DNA of 64,000 bases from Mucilaginibacter terrae (GTDB taxonomy: Bacteria; Bacteroidota; Bacteroidia; Sphingobacteriales; Sphingobacteriaceae), in the NCBI RefSeq assembly GCF_031951985.1, contig NZ_JAVLVU010000001.1:3038001-3102000 (forward strand). Direction: 5' to 3'. Positions 35,101 to 43,345 of this stretch are shown here, piece after piece. Numbering within the stretch: the first letter of the stretch is position 1; every line of letters begins with the position of its first letter. Under the pieces are notes generated by a model, which was not told the DNA's origin, ran no database searches, and saw only the letters and a list, made by a program, of their open reading frames with translations. The translations under genes and the position numbers were made by a program.

Positions 35101-35929
35101 ACAAGAGAGCCTGAGGCGCACCATATATGGCAAAAAGAATGAGCCCATAAAATGGGAACGTAATGATGAAATTGGGGCACTGGTAAAAGAATACAACAAT
35201 ATGATTGCGGCACTGGAAAACAGTGCCAACAAACTGGCACAATCTGAACGGGAGAGCGCCTGGCGCGAAATGGCCAAGCAGGTAGCTCACGAAATCAAAA
35301 ATCCGCTTACGCCGCTTAAATTGGGGCTGCAACTGCTCGAAAAATCATGGAAGGACAAAGACCCGAGGTTTGATGCCAAATTTGAGCGTTTCAGCAAATC
35401 ATTTGTGGAACAGATAGAAAGCCTGTCGTCTATTGCATCGGAGTTTTCGGCCTTTGCCAAAATGCCCGATACCAAAATGGTACGCCTCGACTTGTTTGAA
35501 ACCCTGGGCCAGGCTGTTATTATTTTTAAGCACATGGATAACCTGCGCATTAGCTATGAACCGCCAGCCGAGCCGTTCATGATAAATGCCGACCGCGATC
35601 AGTTATTACGCTGCTTTAACAATTTGCTTAAAAATGCAATTGAGGCCATGCCTCCCGAAAGATTTGGCTTGGTTGATATTTTTTATGATATAACCGATAA
35701 CCACATCCTCCTCAGGATACACGATAATGGAAACGGCATACCCGAAAACCTGCGCGAACGCATTTTTGAGCCAAACTTTACCACCAAAAGTTCGGGCACA
35801 GGCCTGGGGCTGGCATTTGTTAAAAACTCAATTGAAAACGCCGGGGGCAAAGTATGGTACGAAACCGAACTTAACCAGGGCACAACCTTTTATCTCCAGT
35901 TTCCGCAAATTGAAGATAAAGCCAGATAA
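32150..35929 (+). CDS. Large NtrY-like membrane sensor histidine kinase
   Basis: A 1259-residue kinase. The N-terminal half has about ten membrane segments in two groups (first TM near residues 17-36, a cluster of six between about 220 and 480), a periplasmic or extracytoplasmic sensor region, further TMs near 745 and 790, and a second sensor region. Then come a TM near 960, HAMP (ARQITTPLNFIQESLRR), the HisKA box with His1047 in QVAHEIKNPLTPLKL, and an ATPase domain with NNLLKNAIEAM, DNGNGIP and GTGLGLAFV. The H-box with NPLTPLKL is NtrY-like, a class that phosphorylates NtrC-type regulators; none is adjacent. ATG at 32150 is preferred over a TTG just before it. Confidence 0.88.
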   Translation: MLKSSSAVKLTTYAKIRIWLAVLCASLLLTAIILRITYTPRADFVTNARQLENNLHKRETIVQDLFSGKNFEALKNMPDNDRAALRQIDYITLQNRIWLVTYKKSKVAYWTGIKIIAENPKPYKEGSQFITTSNGYYEAVRKTEGDFTAIAFIFIKSNYSFQNQYLQNNFEPGLSLATNIDVAAISDKDVYHINNISKNYLFAVKINPAKENYSSLGWEIAAWVAALIAFCLLISSICNYFIYKKQTLLAFGVMIGCIVFVRFINLYFNLPDFTHTTELFNPKLFTLNPVFPTFGDFCLNLLFCLWLAIYIYSHRFKIVTKQLSNKTGYAVLIGSIVLLIAVSTGFLLLFRQLVINSNVSFDVKNVLNLSGYSILGVAMACFSFLIFYFLVETLLVITNSINIASKVKLAFFVSAILITTAVSFVFNGTLYYVLWALLVLVRVYAIRKLNGEITAISYVGMIFICALIAAVKLGDFESIKEKEVRKQLVSQLDNGDNSRIIKIFKKVEQQIIEDPELLQYFKRNEHNEGYLKNRFAKRYFDGYLTDYDCKVYEFDGSGNPLVQGGDYALNDFKDMVIFSSFKVSDYFYRESENFGFQSYFAIIPVYDKDNNIGTVIIELRSKPVHANSNFPELLIENQLRADERFKDYSYAFYSDGRLLSQSGSFDYDVVNTDFKGKLKQYLFKSTNSNYSEGADISLVQKLTRYNHLIYQPSLRKVIVVSKPENSLLSNIASLTFFFVVLLLFSAVIIIAAWVWKRITFVKITAQSIRWDFKLNFESPLYKTRIQFSIMLAVVVTLALVGFITYWSIKAQYLEQQDQMMGNKANNIATKFESFFSGGIQRADERTQIRFNNFADNFSADLVYFNKSGVPIISTQPKIYEYGLLGRRMHASAYIMLSRRQKSLLINNEKIAKLSYKTAYVPIRNAQNITIGYLQVPYFSNEADYYERINSFVNSLINIYAFIFVAIGIFAVLVARQITTPLNFIQESLRRTIYGKKNEPIKWERNDEIGALVKEYNNMIAALENSANKLAQSERESAWREMAKQVAHEIKNPLTPLKLGLQLLEKSWKDKDPRFDAKFERFSKSFVEQIESLSSIASEFSAFAKMPDTKMVRLDLFETLGQAVIIFKHMDNLRISYEPPAEPFMINADRDQLLRCFNNLLKNAIEAMPPERFGLVDIFYDITDNHILLRIHDNGNGIPENLRERIFEPNFTTKSSGTGLGLAFVKNSIENAGGKVWYETELNQGTTFYLQFPQIEDKAR

Positions 35930-35987
35930 CAACCATTAACCAAGACTTTTATTTAAGATTCAAGGCTAAATTTCGAGGTATTATTGA

Positions 35988-37295
35988 TTAAAATTCCACA
36001 TGTGCACGTATGGCAAATACGTTAACAGGTCCGCGGTCTTTATTATAAGCTGGGTTAACAATAAACTGATAATCAGGCGTAAGCCAAAATTTATGCTGAT
36101 AGGCATCAATTTTATAATAAAGCTCTGCTATAAGCTCATGGCTGTAATTGAGTTTACCATCGCCAATAATAAAGCCATAGCCACCTGCAGCCAGGTAATC
36201 TCTGTGGGCCGATGATATGCCGTTAGCAGCAAAAGCCAACCCCAACTCATCATTACTACGTTTCCACGAAGTGCCTTTAAGCACGCTGCCAAAGCTTAAT
36301 GATTGATCTATCTCGGTAAAAAACCAGGTTTCGGTTTTACCATCGTTGTAGGCAGCCCGGGCAAATACGCCAAAATCAGGCGTAAGATATTGTTCGGCAT
36401 TAATACCAAAGCCGTATTTATGATGGCCATAACCGGTAACAGCATCAACATCGGGCGCGGCGGGATTACGTAAAATCGCTTCTCGATAGTTGCCCATTTT
36501 ACCCTGGTTGTAAAAGCCCAGCAAACGCACGGTGCCATCTTGCCCGTTTAATTTGTAGCGTTGTTCGTACTCTAATGATTGGGTATTGGCCTTGCCAACG
36601 CGCTCATCTAATACCGAACCGTTAGCCTCGGTAGGCACCATGGTAAAGGCGTAACGCAACGACCAGTTAGGTTGCCCCAGTTCGGCCACTGCGCCTATGA
36701 TATAGCCGCGTGTATTGGCCGGGTAATCCCATGCTCCGTTGCTCATTAAAGCCCAGTTCATAAACTGCGTACGAGGGTCGTGACTAAAGCTGTTGTTATC
36801 AAAATAATCAGATATGCCAAATTTTCCGGCCGTTACAGAGAAATAGCGTTTGCTCTTTTTACCCGCCAGTTGGTTGGCATCATCAGTAAGATAGTCATAA
36901 TCCTTACCCCACTCAAACCTTTGGGTTAAAAACAGGCGGGCTATATAAATTTTAGGTTCGGCTGCACCCACACGAAAAGTTTCACCGTTAGGGAAACCAG
37001 CTACGCCCAGCGTTTTACTAAAGCCCGATCCGCCCGACATTTCGGTATTAAAATACGCCTCGGCCCCTTTCCAAAGCCTTGCCCCGCCAAAAAGCGTGGT
37101 TGTTAATGATGTTGCAGTTTCGTGGCCGGGCAGTAAACTGTTTTGACCGGTATAAGCCGCGCTGAAACTTGGCTTGGTTTGGGTAATAACGGTTTGTTGA
37201 AAATGCAGGTTAAAGCGTTGCGCTTTAGTGGTATCCTGGGCAAATAAAAGCGCTGTGGCGTGTAAGGCAACCAGCAGCAAAAACAGTTTCTTCAC
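35988..37295 (-). CDS. OprB-type carbohydrate porin
   Basis: A 435-residue outer-membrane beta barrel with a signal peptide (LFLLLVALHATALLFAQ). The first 60 mature residues (FNLHFQQTVITQTKPSFSAAYTGQNSL) and the motif KFGISDYFDNNSFSHDPRTQFMNWAL are typical of the carbohydrate-selective porin family; the C-terminus ends in aromatic Phe (VFAIRAHVEF) as barrels do. It is not in an operon with sugar genes, so the solute is unknown. It converges on the kinase gene with 58 bp between stops. Confidence 0.85.
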   Translation of the reverse strand: MKKLFLLLVALHATALLFAQDTTKAQRFNLHFQQTVITQTKPSFSAAYTGQNSLLPGHETATSLTTTLFGGARLWKGAEAYFNTEMSGGSGFSKTLGVAGFPNGETFRVGAAEPKIYIARLFLTQRFEWGKDYDYLTDDANQLAGKKSKRYFSVTAGKFGISDYFDNNSFSHDPRTQFMNWALMSNGAWDYPANTRGYIIGAVAELGQPNWSLRYAFTMVPTEANGSVLDERVGKANTQSLEYEQRYKLNGQDGTVRLLGFYNQGKMGNYREAILRNPAAPDVDAVTGYGHHKYGFGINAEQYLTPDFGVFARAAYNDGKTETWFFTEIDQSLSFGSVLKGTSWKRSNDELGLAFAANGISSAHRDYLAAGGYGFIIGDGKLNYSHELIAELYYKIDAYQHKFWLTPDYQFIVNPAYNKDRGPVNVFAIRAHVEF

Positions 37296-37389
37296 TACTT
37301 ATTAAAATTTGATTAGAGCAAATGTAGTATTGCCAATCCAAACTTTTACGTAGTACTTTAATCCTAATTGAAATTTAATTTACAGGCAA

Positions 37390-38043
37390 TCAACGCTGTC
37401 CGTTAAACTCCCCGTAAAACTGCTCTAAAAAGCCTTCCATGTACTGGTGGCGGTTTTGGGCAAGTTTGCGGGCGGTTGGTGTATTCATCTTATCTTTTAA
37501 TAGCAAAAGCTTTTCGTAAAAGTGATTGATGGTAGGAGCGGTAGTTTTTTTATACTCCTCTTTACTCATTTGCAGGTTGGGTTGCACTTCGGGGTTGTGC
37601 AGTTCGCGACCTTTAAAGCCGCCGTAATTAAATGCGCGGGCAATACCAATAGCGCCTATGGCATCTAAGCGGTCGGCATCCTGTACTATTGCCAGTTCGG
37701 GTGAATGAAAAACGCGGGCATCAAAGCTCGATTTAAACGACATGTTACGAATAATGGCTTCCACATGCTCTATAACAATAGGGTCAACTTGTTGCTCTTT
37801 TAAAAAAGCAACCGCCGTTTGGGGGCCAATATCCTCATTACCATCATGAAACTTGCTATCGGCAATATCATGCAGTAAGGCCGCCAGTTCAACTACAAGC
37901 ATATCAGCCGGCTCGGTTTGCGCTATAAGTTTGGCATTGTTCCAAACACGCAAAATATGCCACCAATCGTGCCCCCCTTCTGCATTTTGCAGGGTTTGGC
38001 GTACAAAATGGGCGGTACTGTCAATAAGTTGTTCTGGAGTCAT
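37390..38043 (-). CDS. HD-domain phosphohydrolase
   Basis: 217 residues with the complete HD metal set: His in GGHDWWHILRVW, the HD pair in ALLHDIADSKF, and later His in HVEAIIRNM and Asp in IVQDADRLDAIG. The fold and length match the YedJ-type single-domain phosphohydrolases acting on nucleotides or signal molecules; the substrate is not known. No signal peptide. Followed by the porin gene on the same strand, 94 bp away. Confidence 0.88.
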   Translation of the reverse strand: MTPEQLIDSTAHFVRQTLQNAEGGHDWWHILRVWNNAKLIAQTEPADMLVVELAALLHDIADSKFHDGNEDIGPQTAVAFLKEQQVDPIVIEHVEAIIRNMSFKSSFDARVFHSPELAIVQDADRLDAIGAIGIARAFNYGGFKGRELHNPEVQPNLQMSKEEYKKTTAPTINHFYEKLLLLKDKMNTPTARKLAQNRHQYMEGFLEQFYGEFNGQR

Positions 38044-38090
38044 GATGCTGTTATATTTGAACGGGCAAATATAACAGCATTAAACAGGTT

Positions 38091-38378
38091 TTAGTTCTCT
38101 ACTAACGAGGAGGAATTGATAATTACCATCACCTCGTTATCATTAGCTTTGATAAGCTCTATCACATCCACCTCCAGTATCTGGGCTATCTGAAAAAGCC
38201 TTTCGAGGGTTATTTTGGTATAACCTAACTCAATTTTACTGTAGGCATTCTGCGAAATGTCTAATTTTACCGCCAGGTATTCCTGTGTATAGTTGCGGTA
38301 CTCTCTGATTTTGCGAATATTAGTTGCAACACTCTTAATCTTGCTCGTATGTGCTTCCTTCTGCATCGGTATCTTCAA
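38091..38378 (-). CDS. XRE-family helix-turn-helix regulator
   Basis: 95 residues with one Cro/CI-type domain (IRKIREYRNYTQEYLAVKL, DISQNAYSKIELGYTKI, TLERLFQIAQILEVDVIEL), a short basic N-terminus and a hydrophobic tail (EVMVIINSSSLVE). Probably a DNA-binding repressor or the antidote part of a toxin-antitoxin pair; no toxin-like partner of suitable size is next to it. Confidence 0.85.
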   Translation of the reverse strand: MKIPMQKEAHTSKIKSVATNIRKIREYRNYTQEYLAVKLDISQNAYSKIELGYTKITLERLFQIAQILEVDVIELIKANDNEVMVIINSSSLVEN

Positions 38379-38492
38379 AAATTACAAGTTGATACCTGAG
38401 ATTTACGGAGATTTTACAGGGGCGGATTTAGTACACTTAGTGTAACGAGCTTACATGCTCATTATCAGCAAAATAAATTATATTTTACCTCA

Positions 38493-38975
38493 CTAATAAG
38501 TAGTTATAATAGCAGGCAGCAATGTTGCCATATCTAACGGAACGGGGTTGCTGGCAAAAATAGGTGTACGTTTGCTATAAGAGTCGTAAACCTTTTTTTG
38601 TATTGCGGCTGTTGCCTTTTCGGGCGCGAGGTTAATGGTACATGATATGATGAAGTCATGAAACTTCTCTTTATCATAAATTATCCATTTTTTGTCCGAC
38701 TTTTTTAGCGCTTCAATAAAAGGCATTGCAATGCTGTAATCATCAGCATAGTAAACTATAATTTTTTGGATAACCCCTTTGGGGTCGGCCGTAAATTTAA
38801 GCACGGCTGTGCCTGTAGCTTTTTTATCTTTTAAAGCCTGTGGCAGCACCACATTCTCTTTAAAAAAGTTCATCATCACATCCTTTCCGCCCTGAAAAGG
38901 AAAAGCCATTTGCTGTTGCGCCCGGCTGTAAAAGGCCGACAACAATATGGCGGCCATTAAAATCATACGTTTCAT
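38493..38975 (-). CDS. Secreted TonB-C-like protein
   Basis: 160 residues with a signal peptide (MILMAAILLSAFYSRAQ). The mature part resembles a lone TonB C-terminal domain: FFKENVVLPQALKDKKATG, then TAVLKFTADPKGVIQKIIVYYADD. It has no membrane anchor or Pro-rich spacer, so it is not a normal energy transducer. Its ATG overlaps the stop of the methyltransferase gene by 4 bp, implying coupled translation. Confidence 0.7.
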   Translation of the reverse strand: MKRMILMAAILLSAFYSRAQQQMAFPFQGGKDVMMNFFKENVVLPQALKDKKATGTAVLKFTADPKGVIQKIIVYYADDYSIAMPFIEALKKSDKKWIIYDKEKFHDFIISCTINLAPEKATAAIQKKVYDSYSKRTPIFASNPVPLDMATLLPAIITTY

Positions 38976-40150
38976 TCTGCTTCTTTTTTAGGTTCGCGTT
39001 TGCTGCCGTCGTATATATTGTACTCCAGTAAGCGGCAGTCGAGCTTACCATTATAAAACTCAACTCGCCTGCTTGCAGCCAAGCCAATTTTCTTGGCTAA
39101 ATCGGGGTTGCCGGTAAATACATAGCCGCGGTAACCTTTACATTTTTGCTTCAGGTAGTCGCCTATGCGGGCATAGGTGGCTTCAAGCTTGGTATGCGTG
39201 CCCAGGCGTTCGCCATACTCCGGGTTAAACATTACAATGCCGGGTTGCTCAGGTACTTCGGTATCAGCAAAATCACCAACACTAAATTCTATCAAATGTT
39301 CTACACCGGCGGTACGTGCATTCTTTTGTGCAATATCAACTGCATCTTCTGATAGGTCGGTAGCCAGTATTCTAAAGCCGGTTTCTTTTTTTGCTTTATC
39401 TTTTAACTTACGGCGCTCGGTAAAAAACACTTGCTCGTCATAGCCCATAAAGTGCATAAAGCTGTAATTCATTCTAAACAAGCCCGGGCTTTTATCGGTA
39501 GCCAGCAGGGCGGCTTCAATGGCTAAAGTACCCGACCCGCACATGGGGTTAATAAATGTGCTTTTGCGGTCCCAGCCTGTAGCCATAATGGTTGAGGCAG
39601 CAAGTGCTTCCAGCATTGGTGCCTTGCCCGGTATTTTGCGGTAGCTGTGCTTGGCCAGGGTTTCGCCCGAGGTATCAACAAATATCTCGGCCTTGTCATC
39701 CTGCCAGTACAGGTGCAGCACAGCCTTGTTTAATTCGGGACCCGAATTTGGGCGGATGCCTTTTTTCTCTTTAATACGGTCTACAACGGCATCTTTAACC
39801 TTAACGTTGGCGTAAAGCGGGGTGAGTATGTGCTCGTTATTTACGTTGGAAGTTATGGAAAAGTAACCATTAAAATCGATCAGGTTTTCCCATTCAATTT
39901 GTACCAGCTCGTTGTAAAGGCGTTGCGGGTCGGCAGCTTCAAAGCTCCCGAGTGAGTATAATATCTGGCTGGCGCAGCGCAGGTTAAGATTTAGCGGAAT
40001 ACAATCATTAACGGTACCCACCAGCTCAACGCCGGTTTGAAAGGCGCGCTTAATGGTAAAACCCAACGCTTCCACTTCCTGTTGCAGGTATGGTGCAAGG
40101 CGTTTATTGCAGGTAATGATGATCTTACTTTCGGTTTGATAAATTTGCAT
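38972..40150 (-). CDS. THUMP-domain RNA methyltransferase (RlmL/YpsC-like)
   Basis: 392 residues. N-terminal THUMP and ferredoxin-like region to about 160, then a class I SAM methyltransferase with NPMCGSGTLAIEAALLA (SAM loop) and a catalytic IVMFNPEYGERLG motif; the NPPY of most N6/N2 methylases is NPEY here, which I recall as usual in Bacteroidetes homologues. Expected to make m2G in 23S rRNA, as the N-terminal half of RlmL does. Divergent from the DUF3127 gene. Confidence 0.87.
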   Translation of the reverse strand: MQIYQTESKIIITCNKRLAPYLQQEVEALGFTIKRAFQTGVELVGTVNDCIPLNLNLRCASQILYSLGSFEAADPQRLYNELVQIEWENLIDFNGYFSITSNVNNEHILTPLYANVKVKDAVVDRIKEKKGIRPNSGPELNKAVLHLYWQDDKAEIFVDTSGETLAKHSYRKIPGKAPMLEALAASTIMATGWDRKSTFINPMCGSGTLAIEAALLATDKSPGLFRMNYSFMHFMGYDEQVFFTERRKLKDKAKKETGFRILATDLSEDAVDIAQKNARTAGVEHLIEFSVGDFADTEVPEQPGIVMFNPEYGERLGTHTKLEATYARIGDYLKQKCKGYRGYVFTGNPDLAKKIGLAASRRVEFYNGKLDCRLLEYNIYDGSKREPKKEAE

Positions 40151-40229
40151 GTTGGCTACAAATTTATGAATTAAAAAATGCCCGATTTACAATTGTAACC
40201 ATTAACTTTACGTTTTATAAGCAAGAATT

Positions 40230-40592
40230 ATGGATATTAAAGGCAAAGTACACGAAGTTACTCCTACACAGCAAGTTACCGAATCTTTAAAGAAGAGAGA
40301 ACTTATAGTAGAATATATAGAAAACCCGCAATACCCTGAGTATATTAAGTTTGAAGCAATTCAGGATCGTTGCAACCTGCTTGATGCAGTGAAAGTTGGC
40401 GACGATGTTGAGGTGTTCTTCAACCTTCGCGGCCGCCCATGGACCGATAAAACAGGCAAAAAAAGCTACTTTAACTCATTGCAGTTATGGCGCCTTAACG
40501 TACTAAGCGCAGGTGCAGCAGCAGCTACCCCTGATTACGCTCCACCGGTTGACATCAACTCTGCACCGGATGACGACGATTTGCCGTTCTAA
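40230..40592 (+). CDS. DUF3127 protein with SSB-like acidic tail
   Basis: A 120-residue protein whose domain (MDIKGKVHEVTPTQQVTESL ... WTDKTGKKSYFNSLQLWRL) belongs to DUF3127, predicted to be an OB-like fold. After a flexible Ala/Pro-rich linker it ends DDDDLPF, closely resembling the C-terminal tip of bacterial single-strand DNA-binding proteins (DDDIPF), the docking site for repair proteins. A role in single-strand DNA metabolism is inferred from this. It is a single gene closed by a hairpin at 40634-40670. Confidence 0.85.
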   Translation: MDIKGKVHEVTPTQQVTESLKKRELIVEYIENPQYPEYIKFEAIQDRCNLLDAVKVGDDVEVFFNLRGRPWTDKTGKKSYFNSLQLWRLNVLSAGAAAATPDYAPPVDINSAPDDDDLPF

Positions 40593-40633
40593 TTAATAGA
40601 ATCAAGAGTAAAGATTCAAGATTCAAGACACAA

Positions 40634-40670
40634 AAAGGCCGTTTGATTTATATTCAAGCGGCCTTTTCTT
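40634..40670 (+). terminator. Terminator after the DUF3127 gene
   Basis: AAAAAGGCCG pairs with CGGCCTTTT around a 17-nt A/T-rich loop and ends in a T-rich run. It is nested inside a longer imperfect palindrome (about 40602-40711) made of ATTCAAGA-like units, the same class of intergenic repeat as at 6374 and 31139. Confidence 0.75.
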
Positions 40671-40720
40671 ATATGATCAAATCTGTATTCTTGATTCTGC
40701 ATCCTTGACTCTATTTTCAA

Positions 40721-40750
40721 TTGTTAAAATTTGTTAAACTGGTGTTACAC
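40721..40750 (+). promoter_or_regulatory. Three 10-bp direct repeats upstream of rprX
   Basis: TTGTTAAAAT, TTGTTAAACT and GGTGTTACAC follow one another at exact 10-bp spacing, sharing the core TGTTAmA. OmpR-family regulators bind side by side to such head-to-tail repeats on one DNA face. The array ends 29 bp before the rprX start, so autoregulation by RprY is a reasonable reading. Confidence 0.45.
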
Positions 40751-40779
40751 ACTTGTATTTCAGTTATTTTTGTTGAAGA

Positions 40780-42609
40780 ATGAAGAAAAGGAGTATTGGT
40801 TTAATAATTGGCCTGATGGGGTTTGCCTTGCTGGGAGTGGTGGCCATGCAATATTTTTTCCTGCGCCAATCTTACCATATGCAATCGGAGTTGTTTGACC
40901 GCGATGTGCATGAGGCCTTAAATACCGTGGTATCAAAGCTTGAAAAAAAAGATGCCAATAGGTTTATTGATAAACGGGCCGATAGCATGATGGTTAAAGA
41001 AGAGCGTAAGCTTACCAAAACCGAGGTTAAAAAAAATGTTGCCGATAGTTCATTAAACACCACAGCCACACAAAGCCGTAAGCAGCATGATTTGCGTATT
41101 GCCAAATTACGCGACAGTCTTAAATATATCATGCTTCGCACCAAACTTGATGAAGAGCTTTACGGGCTTCCGCAAGAAGAAATGGTGAATGTAAAAATTC
41201 AGATTGAAGAGTTTGTTGACGAATATGGTATACTGCACCAAAACAGGGGGCCGCTTGAAATAACTAAGCTTCCGCCAACCAAACATGGCGATAAGCTGCA
41301 CAAATACGATACTACATACCAGCATTACCTCGATCCGCAGTTTGGTCCGCAGGTAGTGGCACGCCTCAGGATTAATCCCTACTGGCAGCGCGAGCATGAG
41401 CGCAAAGTAAAAGAACGCAAGGTTGCCCAAATTAGGCAAATGCTGCGTGCCGATTCACTGGCCAAGCTAAACCAAAAGGAAACTGAGGTAACGTTAACCA
41501 ACTTTACGGTTATGCAAAACCTGGCCGAAGAGTATAAGAACTCGGGCCAGCCGTTAAAAGACCGCATTAACACGTTGTGGATTGACTCCCTGCTGCGTTT
41601 TGAGTTGCACAATAAAGGCATAACACTGCCCTTTAGTTATGAGGTGAGCACCGCTAATAATGATTCGTTGATATTTTCTAAAGCGTATGATATGGTGGGC
41701 GAAAAGCCTGTATTTTATGCCAGCGAAACTTACCAAACCCCTATTTTTGCCAAAGATGTAATTAACGACCCGGGTAAAATACAGCTGTTCTTCCCCGATA
41801 AAAATTCGCATATATTGAGCAGCATGACTTACATGCTCAGCATTAGCGGGGGTTTATTAATGGTACTGATTGTTTGCTTTGGCTATACCATATTTATCAT
41901 CCTGCGTCAAAAGAAAATTTCGGAAATGAAAACCGATTTTATTAACAACATGACGCATGAGTTTAAAACGCCGGTTTCAACCATTATGATTGCCAGCGAG
42001 GCGTTAAAAGACCAGGAAATTATTGAAGATAAAGCCCGCGTAACCCGCCTGGCCGATATTATTTACGAAGAAAATGCCCGTTTAGGTAGCCATATTGAGC
42101 GTGTACTGAATATTGCCCGCATTGAAAAGAACGACTTTAAGCTCGACAAAAAACCTGTCGATGTTAACGAACTGGTAACCGATGTGCTGGACAGTATGCA
42201 GCTTAAATTGCAAAAAAGCAATGCTCAAGTTGATTTGCACTTAGATGCCGAGTTTGCCGTTATTGAAGCCGATGAACTGCACTTTGCCAACGTTATATTT
42301 AACTTAATTGACAATGCCATTAAGTATAGTAACGATGAGCCTCAACTAACCATAAGCACGCTTAATAAAGGCAACCAACTGGTTATACGTGTGGCCGATA
42401 AAGGCATAGGCATGAGCCGCGACCAACAGGCAAAAATATTTGAGCAATTTTACCGTGTACCTACCGGTAACCTGCACGATGTTAAAGGCTTTGGTTTAGG
42501 TCTGAGCTATGTAAATACTATTGTTAAACGCCTGGAGGGTATGATAAGTGTACGATCAGAAAAGGAAAAAGGCTCCGAATTTGAACTAAAATTCAACGTT
42601 TTTGCATGA
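40780..42609 (+). CDS. rprX: RprX-like sensor histidine kinase
   Basis: 609 residues. A first membrane helix (SIGLIIGLMGFALLGVVAMQYFFL, 5-28), a long charged periplasmic domain, a second helix near 345-372 (ISGGLLMVLIVCFGYTIFIIL), then HisKA with His393 in NNMTHEFKTPVSTIMIA and an ATPase domain with NLIDNAIKYSN, DKGIGMS and GFGLGLSYV. Arrangement and start (LRQSYHMQSELFDRDVHEALN) resemble RprX of Bacteroides. Its stop overlaps the ATG of rprY by 4 bp. Confidence 0.9.
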   Translation: MKKRSIGLIIGLMGFALLGVVAMQYFFLRQSYHMQSELFDRDVHEALNTVVSKLEKKDANRFIDKRADSMMVKEERKLTKTEVKKNVADSSLNTTATQSRKQHDLRIAKLRDSLKYIMLRTKLDEELYGLPQEEMVNVKIQIEEFVDEYGILHQNRGPLEITKLPPTKHGDKLHKYDTTYQHYLDPQFGPQVVARLRINPYWQREHERKVKERKVAQIRQMLRADSLAKLNQKETEVTLTNFTVMQNLAEEYKNSGQPLKDRINTLWIDSLLRFELHNKGITLPFSYEVSTANNDSLIFSKAYDMVGEKPVFYASETYQTPIFAKDVINDPGKIQLFFPDKNSHILSSMTYMLSISGGLLMVLIVCFGYTIFIILRQKKISEMKTDFINNMTHEFKTPVSTIMIASEALKDQEIIEDKARVTRLADIIYEENARLGSHIERVLNIARIEKNDFKLDKKPVDVNELVTDVLDSMQLKLQKSNAQVDLHLDAEFAVIEADELHFANVIFNLIDNAIKYSNDEPQLTISTLNKGNQLVIRVADKGIGMSRDQQAKIFEQFYRVPTGNLHDVKGFGLGLSYVNTIVKRLEGMISVRSEKEKGSEFELKFNVFA

Positions 42610-43295
42610 AGAAAATACTATTGGTAGAAGACGACCCTAACCTGGGCACCCTATTGCAAGACTACCTGCAACTTAAAGGCAAATTTGATGTGGTGCTGTG
42701 TAAGGATGGCGATGCCGGGTTAAAGGAGTTTACCAAAAGTGAGTATGATTTACTGATTTTAGATGTAATGATGCCTAAAAAAGACGGCTTTACCCTGGGT
42801 AAAGAGATACGCAAAATGAATGAGCACGTGCCCATAATTTTTGCCACCGCCAAAGGCATGATCGAAGATAAAACCCTGGCCTTTAACTTGGGTGGCGATG
42901 ATTATATTACCAAACCTTTCCGCATTGAAGAGCTGCTGCTGCGCATTAATGCCCTGTTAAAACGCGCTGCAAGCGGAAGTGCCGAAGAAGAAAAACCAAC
43001 CACTTTTAAAATTGGCAAGTACGACTTTGATTTTACCTCGCAGGTGATAACTGCTGATGGTGTTGTGCAAAAACTATCTACCAAAGAAGCCGGCCTGCTG
43101 CGCCTGTTATGCCTGAAAAAAAACGAGGTGCTCACCCGCGAAGAAGCCCTGCTCAACATCTGGAACGACGACAACTACTTTAACGGCCGCAGCATGGACG
43201 TGTTTTTGAGCAAAATACGCAAGTACTTAAAAGATGATTCGCGCGTGGAAATTATTAATGTGCATGGCCGGGGGTATAAGTTACTGGTGAATTAA
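42606..43295 (+). CDS. rprY: RprY-like OmpR-family response regulator
   Basis: 229 residues. Receiver domain with the VEDD acidic pair (8-10), phospho-acceptor Asp53 in LLILDVMMPKKDG, Thr/Ala switch in IIFATAKG and Lys in YITKPF; then an OmpR-type winged helix from about 130 (LSTKEAGLLRLLCLKKNEVLTREEAL ends with NGRSMDVFLSKIRKYL, VHGRGYKL). It is translationally coupled to rprX. Probably binds the repeats upstream of rprX. Confidence 0.93.
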   Translation: MKKILLVEDDPNLGTLLQDYLQLKGKFDVVLCKDGDAGLKEFTKSEYDLLILDVMMPKKDGFTLGKEIRKMNEHVPIIFATAKGMIEDKTLAFNLGGDDYITKPFRIEELLLRINALLKRAASGSAEEEKPTTFKIGKYDFDFTSQVITADGVVQKLSTKEAGLLRLLCLKKNEVLTREEALLNIWNDDNYFNGRSMDVFLSKIRKYLKDDSRVEIINVHGRGYKLLVN

Positions 43296-43345
43296 GCTGC
43301 TTTTTGGTGTAGGTTGTGTATATTAGATGTACCAATCAACCTATT

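Noticed and set aside
38091-38975. XRE regulator and the neighbouring small secreted protein as a toxin-antitoxin pair
   Set aside because: The neighbour has a signal peptide and a TonB-C-like domain and is coupled to the methyltransferase gene, not to the regulator.
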